Counted from the stretch's first letter, positions 43,601 through 52,672 are shown. The stretch: 64,000 bases of DNA from CBDCYN01 sp965224205 (GCA_965224205.1 CBDCYN010000027.1:1-64000), one strand, 5' to 3'. Notes: generated by a model from the sequence alone, not told the origin. A program made the numbers and translations.

Positions 43601-43825
43601 CTACGTTTGGGATTCCGCGATAGGTACTACGCGGAAACTGACCGTTGGCATCCCTTTCCAGTGGCCGTTCACCTCTTCGATACGGTATGTTCTGCGGCAC
43701 TGGGGGCACTCGATCCGAGCGGAGCTACGGGATCGGCCCCAATCGTCACTCTCGCTGACTTCAATCCAAACGCCTTCCCCGCAGGGGCACGGGTGCTCAG
43801 TTGTTCCATCCACTTCCCAAGACAT
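43601..43825 (-). CDS. small zinc-ribbon protein next to restriction endonuclease
   Basis: A 74-residue protein from ATG 43825 (MSWEVDGTTEHPCPCGEGVW) with two Cys pairs (CPCG and CPQC about 30 residues apart), suggesting a zinc ribbon. It starts 16 bp after the endonuclease stop on the same strand, so it is probably co-transcribed and could help DNA binding or control of the R-M system. A longer frame to 43897 overlaps the endonuclease and is less likely. No family was recognised. Confidence 0.7.
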   Translation of the reverse strand: MSWEVDGTTEHPCPCGEGVWIEVSESDDWGRSRSSARIECPQCRRTYRIEEVNGHWKGMPTVSFRVVPIAESQT

Positions 43826-43841
43826 GATTTTCACTTCGCTG

Positions 43842-45101
43842 TTAGCGGCTAATTCGTTTCTTGATATCACCCTCGTACCATTGTAGGCAAACCGCAAGAT
43901 CGTCCGTCCAGTCGTCGTTGGGCTCCAGAGAAACGGGCTGGAACTTCAAAATAAGTTTGTGGTCGTTCTCTCGCGGCAAGAGCCATCGCTCAAGCGTATA
44001 ACGAAACTGGGTCCAATCGCCCGTTACCGGTTCCATGTTCACGGCAAGGATGTCGAACTCTCCGAAGCGGTACGGCCGGGTGTCCGCGCCGCTGCTGTCC
44101 TTGCCGGCTCGGGTCCGCTGCGTCTCCACGACGTACTTGTCTTCGGACAAGCTGCGGTAGCCCTCGCGGGCGGCCATAGGTCTCCCGGCCTTCTTCCGCT
44201 GTGTCTTTACCTGGATACTAGCTGTGATGTCGTCCCGACGAACCTGGAAGTCGAAAGCGTGGTTGCCCTGGGGTGTAACGTTTTCCCAACCGCGCAGCGA
44301 GGGCAGCACGTGGACTTCGAAGTAAGCCTCTGCGATCAGGCCACGAACTCCTCGCTGCGACAGATCCGGCGAACGGGCGATGGCCTCTAGAATAACCTCG
44401 GCGGGCACCCCCCATTGCGCCTCTATCTCGTGGATCGGGTACAACCGCCGCAGGTGACCGAGCACCGCCCGTTGATCTTCGGCCGAATAGTCGGCCAGCA
44501 TGCGCAGGATGTTGTCGACCCGGTCGGTACTTGCCATATGTGCTCCGGATCGCTCAAGCGTATAACGAAACTGGGTCCAATCGCCCGTTACCGGTTCCAT
44601 GTTCACGGCAAGGATGTCGAACTCTCCGAAGCGGTACGGCCGGGTGTCCGCGCCGCTGCTGTCCTTGCCGGCTCGGGTCCGCTGCGTCTCCACGACGTAC
44701 TTGTCTTCGGACAAGCTGCGGTAGCCCTCGCGGGCGGCCATAGGTCTCCCGGCCTTCTTCCGCTGTGTCTTTACCTGGATACTAGCTGTGATGTCGTCCC
44801 GACGAACCTGGAAGTCGAAAGCGTGGTTGCCCTGGGGTGTAACGTTTTCCCAACCGCGCAGCGAGGGCAGCACGTGGACTTCGAAGTAAGCCTCTGCGAT
44901 CAGGCCACGAACTCCTCGCTGCGACAGATCCGGCGAACGGGCGATGGCCTCTAGAATAACCTCGGCGGGCACCCCCCATTGCGCCTCTATCTCGTGGATC
45001 GGGTACAACCGCCGCAGGTGACCGAGCACCGCCCGTTGATCTTCGGCCGAATAGTCGGCCAGCATGCGCAGGATGTTGTCGACCCGGTCGGTACTTGCCA
45101 T
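43842..45101 (-). CDS. type II restriction endonuclease (PD-(D/E)XK-like) with internal duplication
   Basis: The 419-residue frame holds residues 1-188 and 189-376 as perfect repeats (MASTDRVDNILRMLADYSAE...), then a unique 43-residue C-terminus (WLLPRENDHKLILKF...). Each repeat has a PD-(D/E)XK-type core: Glu in LIAEAYFEVH, Asp in HAFDFQVRRDD and Lys in ASIQVKTQRKK. The ancestral gene is the inner one, 43842-44537 (231 residues), with its own ATG. The duplicated copy reads through its old leader (SGAH). The methylase gene is divergent 29 bp away, and the pair forms an R-M system. Whether the long form, the short form or both are made is unknown. Confidence 0.82.
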   Translation of the reverse strand: MASTDRVDNILRMLADYSAEDQRAVLGHLRRLYPIHEIEAQWGVPAEVILEAIARSPDLSQRGVRGLIAEAYFEVHVLPSLRGWENVTPQGNHAFDFQVRRDDITASIQVKTQRKKAGRPMAAREGYRSLSEDKYVVETQRTRAGKDSSGADTRPYRFGEFDILAVNMEPVTGDWTQFRYTLERSGAHMASTDRVDNILRMLADYSAEDQRAVLGHLRRLYPIHEIEAQWGVPAEVILEAIARSPDLSQRGVRGLIAEAYFEVHVLPSLRGWENVTPQGNHAFDFQVRRDDITASIQVKTQRKKAGRPMAAREGYRSLSEDKYVVETQRTRAGKDSSGADTRPYRFGEFDILAVNMEPVTGDWTQFRYTLERWLLPRENDHKLILKFQPVSLEPNDDWTDDLAVCLQWYEGDIKKRISR

Positions 45102-45112
45102 ATGTGCTCCGG
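43985..45112. repeat. perfect 564-bp tandem duplication
   Basis: 43985-44548 and 44549-45112 appear identical base for base. The unit is 188 codons, so the endonuclease frame stays open across the junction. No repeat was noticed at the joint itself. Confidence 0.93.
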
Positions 45113-45130
45113 CCGGAGAGAGTAAGGGGA

Positions 45131-46108
45131 ATGTCTAACCAAGTCCAACTATTTAAGCGGCCCAAAGTACAGCCTGTGACCGAGCTTGTCGGATTGGCCT
45201 CCTTTTACGAGACACGTTTCGGGGCCGCGTACTGCGGCGACTCTCTCGATGTGATGGCATCCATGCCAGAGGGGTCGGTTAACCTCGTCGTCACATCGCC
45301 CCCGTACGCGCTGCACTTCAAGAAGGAGTATGGGAACGCCGACCAGCACGAGTACATCGACTGGCTGCTGCCATTCGCGCACCAGGTCAAGCGAGTGCTG
45401 ACCGACGACGGGAGCTTTGTGCTTAATGTCGGTGGTGCCTGGACTCCTGGCCAACCAACACGATCTATCTACACCTATAAGTTGCTAATCGCGCTGGTCG
45501 AGGAGGTTGGTCTGCATTTAGCACAGGAGTTTTTCTGGTACAACCCCGCGAAGATGCCGGTGCCCGCCGAATGGGTCACGGTACGGCGAATACGTGTGCG
45601 CGACTCTGTCGAGTTCGTCTGGTGGTTTGGCAAGACCCCATGGCCCAAGGCGAATAACCGCGAGGTTCTTCGTCCCTACAGCAAGGACATGCTGCGGCTA
45701 AAGAAGAAGGGCGTCAAAAGGACGACGAGACCCGGCGGGCATGCCATTAACGAAGGGTTTGCCAAGACCGACGCGGGAGGGTCTATCCCGCCCAACGTCA
45801 TCGACGACGAGACGCCAAGTGACTTTCTTAAGTTCGGCAACAACGCGGCGAACGACCCCTACACGATGCGATGTAAACAGGCGGGCGTCAAAATCCACCC
45901 AGCCCGCTTCCCCGCCGTCTTACCCGAGATGTTCATAAAGCTCCTTACTGACTACGACGACATCGTGCTGGACCCATTCGCCGGGTCGAACACGACGGGC
46001 ATGGTGGCCGAAAAACTGGAACGGCGGTGGGTAAGTGTGGACAGCGAGGAGTCTTACTTAGACGCCAGTAGATTCCGGTTCGACTGTCTTTGCAGCAGCC
46101 AAAGCTAA
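45131..46108 (+). CDS. DNA methyltransferase (N4-cytosine/N6-adenine type) of the R-M system
   Basis: A 325-residue protein from ATG 45131 (MSNQVQLFKRPKVQPVTELV), with a GGGG-type ribosome binding site just upstream. Catalytic motif IV is VTSPPYALHF near residue 55, and the SAM-binding motif I is DPFAGSNTTGMVAEKLERRW near the C-terminus. This order is that of beta-class methylases; TSPPY suggests cytosine-N4. It protects DNA from the divergent endonuclease. Specificity cannot be read from sequence here. Confidence 0.93.
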   Translation: MSNQVQLFKRPKVQPVTELVGLASFYETRFGAAYCGDSLDVMASMPEGSVNLVVTSPPYALHFKKEYGNADQHEYIDWLLPFAHQVKRVLTDDGSFVLNVGGAWTPGQPTRSIYTYKLLIALVEEVGLHLAQEFFWYNPAKMPVPAEWVTVRRIRVRDSVEFVWWFGKTPWPKANNREVLRPYSKDMLRLKKKGVKRTTRPGGHAINEGFAKTDAGGSIPPNVIDDETPSDFLKFGNNAANDPYTMRCKQAGVKIHPARFPAVLPEMFIKLLTDYDDIVLDPFAGSNTTGMVAEKLERRWVSVDSEESYLDASRFRFDCLCSSQS

Positions 46109-46382
46109 TTTCTCGCACGAAGCCAGCAGCGCTCGGGCGTAATCAAAAGCGGCCTCTTGTACCCATTGGTCGTTTAATCGCACCAACCAGACCGCTAAGA
46201 GGAAAACAGAAGCGATCGCAGCTACAGCGGCAGGAGTATAGACTTCGTTTACACCAGCCCAAAGCGAGCGAGTCGTACAGGCTACTGCCCCGAACGTTGC
46301 GAGCGCGACCGCTGCCGGCTTCATGCCCCTTAGATTCCGGATCATGCCGTAACTCACGTTTTCCTTAAAGACGAGGGGGAAC
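46058..46382 (-). pseudogene. hypothetical membrane protein, N-terminus cut off by IS21
   Basis: The frame reads PLVFKENVSYGMIRNLRGMK, two hydrophobic segments (PAAVALATFGAVACTT; PAAVAAIASVFLLAVWLVRL), then DQWVQEAAFDYARALLASCE. The upstream part is replaced by the IS21 end at 46383. It overlaps the methylase 3' end by 51 bp in convergent orientation. It may be a former partner of the R-M locus. The family was not recognised. Confidence 0.6.
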
Positions 46383-46496
46383 TGGAAACGATCATTGAAA
46401 ACTGAGCCGGACGGGGGCCGAACATTCATTGAAAATTGAGCCACTGCAGCGGCCTTAGCGTGTGGGGATTTAACCCCCTGCACGGAGGCCAGATAG

Positions 46497-48037
46497 GTGC
46501 TGACAGTGGACGATTATGAATTGATACGACGGATGCATGTGGTGGAGGGTCGGAGTATCCGTGAGATCCGGCGGCGGCTGGGTCATTCACGGAATACGAT
46601 CGCGAAGGTGTTAACCCATCCGACCCCGCCGGGCTACCGGATGGTCCAACCTCGTGCCAAACGGGTGTTGGAGCCCTACATCTCGATCATCGACGCGTGG
46701 CTGGAGCAGGACAAGACGGCTCCTCGCAAACAACGGCACACGGGCCAAGAGATCTACGAGCGTCTGTGCAAAGAACACAAGTACCGTGGCAGCGTGATCA
46801 CCGTGCGTCGGTATCTGCAGACCAAGCGACAACGCCAACAGGAGGTGTTCATGCCGTTGGCGTTCGAGCCGGGCGAAGAGGCTCAGGTCGACTGGCACGA
46901 GGCGGTGGCCAAGATCAACGGGGTTGAACGCAAGGTTCAGGTGTTCTGCATGCGTCTGTGCCACTCGAAGGCGTCGTTCACGTGGCCGTATGAGCGGGCG
47001 ACGTTGGAGGCGTTCCTCGATGGTCACGTGCGTGCGTTGGCCTACTTCGGGGGTGTGCCCAAGCGGATCGCTTACGACAACCTCAAGTCGGCGGTCACCC
47101 ACGTGGGAGCGGGCAAAGACCGCACGCTCAACGAGCGGTTCAAGCACCTGCGGTGTCACGACCTGTTCGACACCCGGTTCTGCCCCCTCGGAAGCATGCC
47201 TACGGACGGGCTGTGGAGAACTTCTTCCGGGGGGCCAAGCGATCGGAGCGGTCGTATCTCACGCCGGTGCCCGAGGTCGCTTCGATGCAAGACCTGGGTC
47301 GTCACATGTTAGAACGGTGTGACGCAGACCTGGATCGTCCCGGGCCGTTGCCCCATCAGGATCGGACCCGACGCCAGTTATTGGAAGAAGAGCGGTGTCA
47401 TCTTCTGCCTCTACCGCCCACGCCGTTTGAAGCGTGCATGCTCAGTTATAGTCGGGTCGACAAGCGGTCGCTGGTGACGGTGGCCCGCAACCGCTACTCG
47501 GTGCCGGTGCGGTATGCCCACCACGACGTGTCGATCAAGCGGTTCGCCGATCGCGTGGAGGTCTGGCATGAGCAGTCACGCATCGCCCGACACGACCGCC
47601 GCTACGAACAGGGTCAATTCATCCTCGAACCCGAGCACTACCTGACCCTGCTGAAGATCAAGCCCGGCAGCCTCGACAACGCCCGGGCGTTCAAGGGTCA
47701 GCCGTGGGGTGAAGACTTTCAGCGATTACGTCGGGAACTCGAATACCGCTACGAAGATGAGGGCACCCGCCACTACATCGACACCCTGTTGTTGATGACC
47801 CAATACCCGGTGGAGCAGGTCAAAGCAGCGGTGTCGTTGTGTGTGCGTCGTCGGGCGTTCAGCCGCGACGCGGTCGTGACGGTGCTGCGGAACGAACCGC
47901 TGGCATCGTGCTCGAAGTTGGACCTGTCGCATCGCCCCGATCTGCACCAGATGCACGACGGCACTCGCCCGCTGGGCGATTATGACCAGCGGGTGGGCGT
48001 CGCAGCCGAAGCTGCGGAACTGGAGGTGGCACGATGA
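46497..48037 (+). pseudogene. istA: IS21 transposase IstA, frameshifted
   Basis: GTG start with GGAGG upstream. The first frame (to about 47185) has HTH RSIREIRRRLGHSRNTIAKV and the catalytic region EEAQVDWHEAVAKI and AYDNLKSAV. The continuation (PRKHAYGRAVENFFRGAKRS, then YSRVDKRSLVTVARNRYSVPV) lies in the -1 frame. The switch is at the run of five C at 47183-47187: one more C would restore the frame. A mutation or sequencing error is likelier than programmed shifting, as IstA is normally one frame. Confidence 0.85.
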
Positions 48038-48839
48038 GTGATCCCACCCCCACCACGGTCTTGTTAGAGGAGTATCTGCGAGCCCTGAAGCTGTCGGCGA
48101 TGTTGCGGGAGTATCCCGCAGTGGCCCGGCAAGCCGCCGATCAAAAGGCGACGTATGAACAGTTCCTCCAGCAACTGGCGGAGTTGGAAGTCAACCAGCG
48201 TCACGCCGCGTCGATCCAGAGGCGGATCAAGGCCGCGAAGTTCCCGGTGCTCAAGGAACTCGACGCCTTCGACTTCACCGCGGTGCCCAAGCTCAACAAG
48301 CCCCGGGTGCTGGAGCTGGCCCAGTGCTTGTTCATCGAACGACGGTCCAACCTCACCCTCAACGGGCCACCGCCCCGGAAGGCACGGGCAAGACGCACCT
48401 GGCGATCGCGATCGGTTTGGAGGCTTGTCGCCGCAAACACCGCGTGCGGTTCTACACCGCTTCGCAGCTGGCCAACCTCTACCTCGAAGCCCGAGAAGAG
48501 CGGCAGGTCACCAAACTCGAAGGCCAGATCAAACGCCATGACCTGATCATCATCGATGAGCTGGGCTACATCCCCCTGGACCGACGCGGGGCCGAGCATC
48601 TGTTCAGTTTCTTCAGCCAGTGCTACGAACAGACCAGCCTGATCGTGACCACGAACCTACCCTTCGCCGATTGGCCCCAGGTCTTCGCCAACGATCAGCG
48701 GTTGGCCGGGGCCTTGATCGACCGACTCACTCACCACGTGGACATCCTGGAGCTGGTCGTCGACAGCTATCGCCTCAAGGCCAGTAGGAAGAAGAAAACC
48801 CAACGACGAAAAGGAGGTGACAGCCCCGACAAGAGCTAA
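48034..48839 (+). pseudogene. istB: IS21 helper ATPase IstB, frameshifted
   Basis: The first frame (MSDPTPTTVLLEEYLRALKL) runs to ERRSNLTLNGPP. The Walker A (EGTGKTHLAIAIGLEA), Walker B (HDLIIIDELGYIPLDRRGAE) and sensor regions are in the -1 frame beginning near 48375. The switch lies in GCCACCGCCCCGGAAGG, just at the P-loop. With istA also broken, this copy should not transpose by itself. Confidence 0.85.
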
Positions 48840-48967
48840 CTCCTGAGCCGGACACCCTGAGCAAGAAACTCAGGGCTTTGGACAACGCCGATCCCGGCGT
48901 TATTCTTCGAACCCAGGTGGCTCACTTTTCAATGATCGTCCGGCTCAATTTTCAATGATCGTTTCCA

Positions 48968-49360
48968 ACCGGTACGTAATTTCATCCGGGATGGGTATAC
49001 CCGCCGCAACTTCCTGGTGCCGACCCCCCAGGTGCGATCGTTTACCGAGCTCAATGAACATCTCGAGCGGTGTTGCCGTGCTGAGTTGAGCCGATCGTTG
49101 CGGGGTAAAGCAACGACCAAGGGTCAACGGCTGGACGAAGATTTTTCGGCTATGCATCCCTTGAAAGATGAAGCGTTCGAGGCCCGTCGGGTGGTGTTGG
49201 CCCGGGCCAACTCGCTGAGCCTGGTGCGTTTTGACCGCAACGACTATTCGGTGCCGGTGTCGTGGGCGCATCACCGCCTGACGGTCGTGGGTGACATCGA
49301 GACGGTGCGGGTGATGCACGGGGACCAGATCATCGTCGAACATCCACGGGGCTGGGGATT
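48968..49360 (+). pseudogene. istA: C-terminal remnant of another IstA transposase
   Basis: The frame reads NFIRDGYTRRNFLVPTPQVR, FTELNEHLERCC and LVRFDRNDYSVPVSWAHHRL, matching the C-terminal third of IS21-family IstA. The sequence differs from the complete IstA to its left. The left edge is the IS21 terminus; to the right the frame loses similarity after IVEHPRGW. Confidence 0.75.
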
Positions 49361-49581
49361 GATCTTCGATCGCGACATTGGCAACACGCTTTTCCGGGCC
49401 AATTCTGACCCAATGGAGTGTCCAAGAAAACTCTAGGGCGAGGGAGGGCTACCTAATTTTGGGAGGCGCATATTCGGCCTAACTGCCTGATAACAAAGCC
49501 GATCCGGAAAATCCCATGGTGCTTTTGGTACCTTTACGTAGTTGGGCCGTTTCATAGGAGCAAAGCCTTATCATAAGAGGC
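49361..49581. other. short region between IstA remnant and IS5
   Basis: No gene is recognised. It contains the tail of the remnant frame (to 49436) and unassigned sequence. Confidence 0.4.
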
Positions 49582-49700
49582 TTAGACCCTATCCGAATAA
49601 CCCTGCTTGCTGAAACGCGATGAGCCCACAGGCTATAGCCATTGGCGTAAATAATCTTCTTTGACCGATAAGTGTGATTTCTGGCATGGAGGCCAAGGTC

Positions 49701-50036
49701 ATGACCTATTCGATGGACTTGCGGCAGCGGGTGGTCGTGGCGGCGGGGTCGGGTGAACCGATCGCTTCGGTGGCAAAGCGGTTTTCCGTGGCGCGGCCGA
49801 CGGTGCGCGACTGGCTGGGTCGACATCGACGAGGGGAGTTGTCGCCGGGCGTGCCGGGGCCCAAGGGGCCGGTGAAGCTCACGGCGGCTGATGAGCAGAT
49901 CTTGCGTGAGAGGGTCGCGGCCCAGCCGGGGATCACGGCCAAGCAGCTGATGCCTCTGCTGAGCGTGCGGGTGGTCGAATCGACGGTGTGCCGGGCGTTG
50001 AAGCGTCTGGGGCTATCCTTAAAAAGAAGTCGCTGA
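49701..50036 (+). CDS. IS630-family transposase OrfA, copy C
   Basis: A 111-residue HTH protein (MTYSMDLRQRVVVAAGSGEP) with GGAGG upstream. It ends at the same LSLKRSR stop as the other copies. Here the junction has five A (TTA AAA AGA), so the -1 codons read AAA AAG AAG, a better slip site than in copies A, B and D. Confidence 0.9.
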   Translation: MTYSMDLRQRVVVAAGSGEPIASVAKRFSVARPTVRDWLGRHRRGELSPGVPGPKGPVKLTAADEQILRERVAAQPGITAKQLMPLLSVRVVESTVCRALKRLGLSLKRSR

Positions 50037-50635
50037 TCGCCGCCGAACAAGAACGTCCGGACGTGGCTCGACGTCGGCGAAGCTTCATGATCGCCCGGCG
50101 GTTCGTGGACCCGGGTTCGTTTGTTTTCCTCGATGAATCCGGGGCCAAGACCAACATGACCCGGCTGTACGGCCGGTCGCCGATCGGCGAGCGCTGCGTG
50201 GATCACACCCCGGACGGCCACTGGAAAACCATGACGATGCTCAGTGCCATCCGGCTCGACGGCGTGAGCCAAGGCGCGACGGTGGTGGTCGACGGTCCGA
50301 TGGACGCGGCAACGTTCCTGGCTTATACACAGCAGTTCTTGGCCCCGTCGCTGCGGCCCGGGGATGTCGTGGTGATGGACAATCTCTCGTCGCACAAAGG
50401 CGCGGGGATCCGTGAGGCGATCGAAGCGGCCGGCGCGGACCTTTGGTACTTGCCGCCTTACTCGCCCGACCTCAACCCGATCGAAAAGCTGTGGAGCAAA
50501 GTCAAAGCGTGGCTACGTCGGGTCAGCGCCAAGACGTTCGACGCCTTGAACGACGCCATCGCCGATGCCCTGCGAGCCGTTCACCCCACAGAATGCCCCA
50601 ACTACTTTCAAGCCTGTGGCTATGGAGAACATTGA
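49988..50635 (+). CDS. IS630-family transposase OrfB, copy C (DDE domain)
   Basis: VFLDESGAKTN, VVMDNLSSHKG and PDLNPIEKLWSKVKAWLR supply the DDE triad. The -1 register relative to orfA is as in the other copies. Confidence 0.9.
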   Translation: MPGVEASGAILKKKSLIAAEQERPDVARRRRSFMIARRFVDPGSFVFLDESGAKTNMTRLYGRSPIGERCVDHTPDGHWKTMTMLSAIRLDGVSQGATVVVDGPMDAATFLAYTQQFLAPSLRPGDVVVMDNLSSHKGAGIREAIEAAGADLWYLPPYSPDLNPIEKLWSKVKAWLRRVSAKTFDALNDAIADALRAVHPTECPNYFQACGYGEH

Positions 50636-50649
50636 TGCCAGATGCTCTA

Positions 50650-51765
50650 GAGCAACTGGCGTAATTATTGATGTTTGAATAGATGATTCAACTCGCCGCC
50701 CAAGCAAAACGGAAAGAATCGCCCGGCAAATTCGACGATCGTGGTGTTGAATGAACAATTCAATTATCAATAATCTTGAATAGTCGATAAGCATGATTTA
50801 TGGCAAGGAGGCCTCGTCATGGCGTATTCGATGGACTTGCGGCAGCGTGTGGTGGCGGCGGTGGAATCGGGGGACTCGATCGCATCGGTGGCACGGCGGT
50901 TTTCCGTCACGTGGCCGACGGTGCGTGATTGGCCAGATCGGGCCCGTGGCGGCGAGTTGATGGCGGGCACACCGGGGCCCAAGGGATCGGTGAAGCTCAC
51001 GGCGGACGATGAGCAGCGGATGCGTCAAGCGGTCGCGGCGCAGCCGGGCATCACCGCCAAACAATTGATGGCGAGGCTGAGTGTCCCCGTGGTGGAGTCC
51101 ACCGTCTGTCGGGCGTTGAAGCGGCTGGGGCTGTCGCTCAAAAGAAGTCGCTGATCGCCGCCGAGCAAGATCGACCCGACGTGGTCGATCGTCGCCGAAA
51201 CTTCACGATCGCCCGTCGGTTCATCGATCCGGGGAGTCGGGTGTTTCTCGATGAATCCGGAGCCAAGACGAACATGACGCGTCGGTATGGCTGGTCGTCG
51301 ATGGGTCAACGTTGCGTCGATCACACGCCCCACGGCCATTGGAAAACGGTGACGATGCTTAGCGTCATCCGACTCGAGGGGGTGGTTCAAGACGCGACGA
51401 TCGTGCTCGACGGACCGATGAACAGCGAGACGTTCCTGGCCTACACCCAACAGTGCCTGGCCCCGGCGTTGCGTCGCGGCGACATCGTGGTGATGGACAA
51501 CCTGTCGAGCCACAAGGTCAAGGGTGTGCGTGAGGCGATCGAGGCGGCGGGGGCTGAGGCGTGGTATCTGCCGCCGTATTCGCCGGACCTGAACCCGATC
51601 GAGAAGTTGTGGTCGAAGGTCAAGGCGTGGCTGTGTCGCGTGGGGGCCAAGACGTTGGACACGCTGACCGAGGTCATCGCCGACGCCCTGCGAGCCGTTC
51701 ATGCCACTGAATGCAGAAACTACTTTGAATCCTGTGGCTATCAAGAATATTCACGCAATATGCTC
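50650..51765 (+). mobile_element. IS630-family element copy D (1,116 bp)
   Basis: Left terminus GAGCAACTGGCGTAATTATT; right-end complement GAGCATATTGCGTGAATATT. TA lies at 50648-50649 (shared with copy C) and 51766-51767. It is about 100 bp longer than A-C, all in the leader before orfA. Confidence 0.88.
50819..51154 (+). CDS. IS630-family transposase OrfA, copy D
   Basis: A 111-residue HTH protein (MAYSMDLRQRVVAAVESGDS), AAGGAGG upstream, stop at the conserved LSLKRSR position. It is a diverged relative of copies A-C. Confidence 0.9.
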   Translation: MAYSMDLRQRVVAAVESGDSIASVARRFSVTWPTVRDWPDRARGGELMAGTPGPKGSVKLTADDEQRMRQAVAAQPGITAKQLMARLSVPVVESTVCRALKRLGLSLKRSR

Positions 51766-51768
51766 TAG
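51181..51768 (+). CDS. IS630-family transposase OrfB, copy D (DDE domain)
   Basis: The open part begins at a GTG (51181), but similarity extends upstream to about 51133 (KKSLIAAEQDRPD). The DDE residues lie in VFLDESGAKTN, VVMDNLSSHKV and PDLNPIEKLWSKVKAWL. The stop codon TAG includes the flanking TA. Confidence 0.9.
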   Translation: MVDRRRNFTIARRFIDPGSRVFLDESGAKTNMTRRYGWSSMGQRCVDHTPHGHWKTVTMLSVIRLEGVVQDATIVLDGPMNSETFLAYTQQCLAPALRRGDIVVMDNLSSHKVKGVREAIEAAGAEAWYLPPYSPDLNPIEKLWSKVKAWLCRVGAKTLDTLTEVIADALRAVHATECRNYFESCGYQEYSRNML

Positions 51769-52149
51769 ATGCAGGCATGCGAGGTAGTTCTCCGGCTTCT
51801 TGCACCATCGCACCAGGATCGCTCGGTAGCGGTTGAGCCAGCTGTGATCGCGTTCCACCACCCAACGACGGGCTTTGGCCCCGGGGTGACGCTGGAGATC
51901 ATGGGCCTCTTCGCCGCGGCTACGGATGTGGGCTTCAAAGCCCAGGTCCTCAATCAACTCACGCACTTGCTTGGAATCGTAAGCCTTGTCCAGGCACACG
52001 CCGTAGGCCCGGCCCCGATTCGGCGGCGGGCACTCAACGACGATCGCTTGCAGCGTCGGCTCCAGGAGCTTCACGTCGTGACGGTTGGCCCCGTCGATCG
52101 CCACCGCCAAGGGCACGCCCGCCGCCTCACACAGCACCGACCGCTTCAC
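51768..52149 (-). pseudogene. IS5-family transposase, C-terminal part, truncated by IS630 insertion
   Basis: The frame MKRSVLCEAAGVPLAVAIDG through CLDKAYDSKQVRELI and RWVVERDHSWLNRYRAILV gives the later D and E motifs of IS5 (DDE). The true end (ACGLIAFQQAGLFG) has been displaced to 49585-49635 by two IS630 copies; the present frame runs 17 bp into copy D. Confidence 0.85.
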
Positions 52150-52588
52150 GCCGTTTTTGCCGCGATCCGTGGGGTTGGGGCCGGTTTTTCCCCCCGCCCA
52201 ACGGGGCTTTGTTCATCGCCCCATCCACCGACAGCCACGACCAGTCCAAACCCTTGAGCCCGTCGTATTCCAACAAGCCCGCTTCCCAGAATTTCAGGAA
52301 CACGCCTTGCTTGACCCAGCGTTGGAAACGGTCATGAGCCGTGGACCCCGGGCAGATCCCCGTGGCGCTGAGGGCTTTCCACTGGCAGCCGGTGCGGAGC
52401 CGGAAGAAGATCGCGTCCAAGCAATCCCGATCCGGTATAGGCGGGCGACCACCCCCAAACTTATGCGTGTTGACCCGCGGCGGGATCAGCGGCCTGAACT
52501 TCTCCCATATCTCATCGGTCAACCGAAACACTCCGCTCATCGCTGAACGTGTCATCGCGAGCCTCCTTGCCCGTGGCACCATCGCCAA
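52127..52588 (-). CDS. IS5-family transposase, N-terminal part
   Basis: Contains VFRLTDEIWEKFRPLIPPRV, CLDAIFFRLRTGCQWKAL and WSWLSVDGAMNKAP with the first catalytic Asp. After GGGKN the IS5 similarity continues in the +1 (or -2) frame as GPNPTDRGKNGVKRSV. The junction is G6 A5 (minus strand, about 52187-52197), a slippery tract of the type used by two-frame IS5 elements. Confidence 0.85.
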   Translation of the reverse strand: MAMVPRARRLAMTRSAMSGVFRLTDEIWEKFRPLIPPRVNTHKFGGGRPPIPDRDCLDAIFFRLRTGCQWKALSATGICPGSTAHDRFQRWVKQGVFLKFWEAGLLEYDGLKGLDWSWLSVDGAMNKAPLGGGKNRPQPHGSRQKRREAVGAV

Positions 52589-52672
52589 ACACGCTATCGG
52601 CTAATCATGGGTTATTCCGATAGACTCTTAGATTCCTAAGAACCCTTGTTAATTGACTGAGGGTTTTGTTTC

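Larger units (their letters stand above)
46383..48967 (+). mobile_element. IS21-family insertion sequence (2,585 bp), probably inactive
   Basis: The left end TGGAAACGATCATTGAAAAC and the complement of the right end TGGAAACGATCATTGAAAAT match almost perfectly, and each end carries a second ATTGAAAA.TGAGCC copy inside, as expected of the multiple terminal repeats of IS21. istA and istB are adjacent with overlapping stop and start. Both are frameshifted. No clear target duplication was found. Confidence 0.88.
49636..50647 (+). mobile_element. IS630-family element copy C (1,012 bp)
   Basis: TA at 49634-49635 and 50648-50649. Left terminus TAGCCATTGGCGTAAATAAT; the right-end complement begins GAGCATCTGGCATCAATG. 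It has the same length as copies A and B but diverged sequence. Its right TA is also the left TA of copy D. Confidence 0.88.
49585..52627 (-). mobile_element. IS5-family element split by two tandem IS630 copies
   Basis: Ends: left GACCCTATCCGAATAACCC (49585) and complement of the right end GAGTCTATCGGAATAACCC, flanked by TTA on both sides (49582-49584, 52628-52630). Removing 49636-51767 gives about 911 bp, normal for IS5. It also rejoins the transposase C-terminus: the frame ...LACLHL reads on as ACGLIAFQQAGLFG and stop, in the sequence left of 49635. Confidence 0.85.

Noticed and set aside
46370..48975. Target-site duplication of the IS21 element
   Set aside because: The flanks share only AAC, too short to count; the apparent longer match is part of the inverted repeat.
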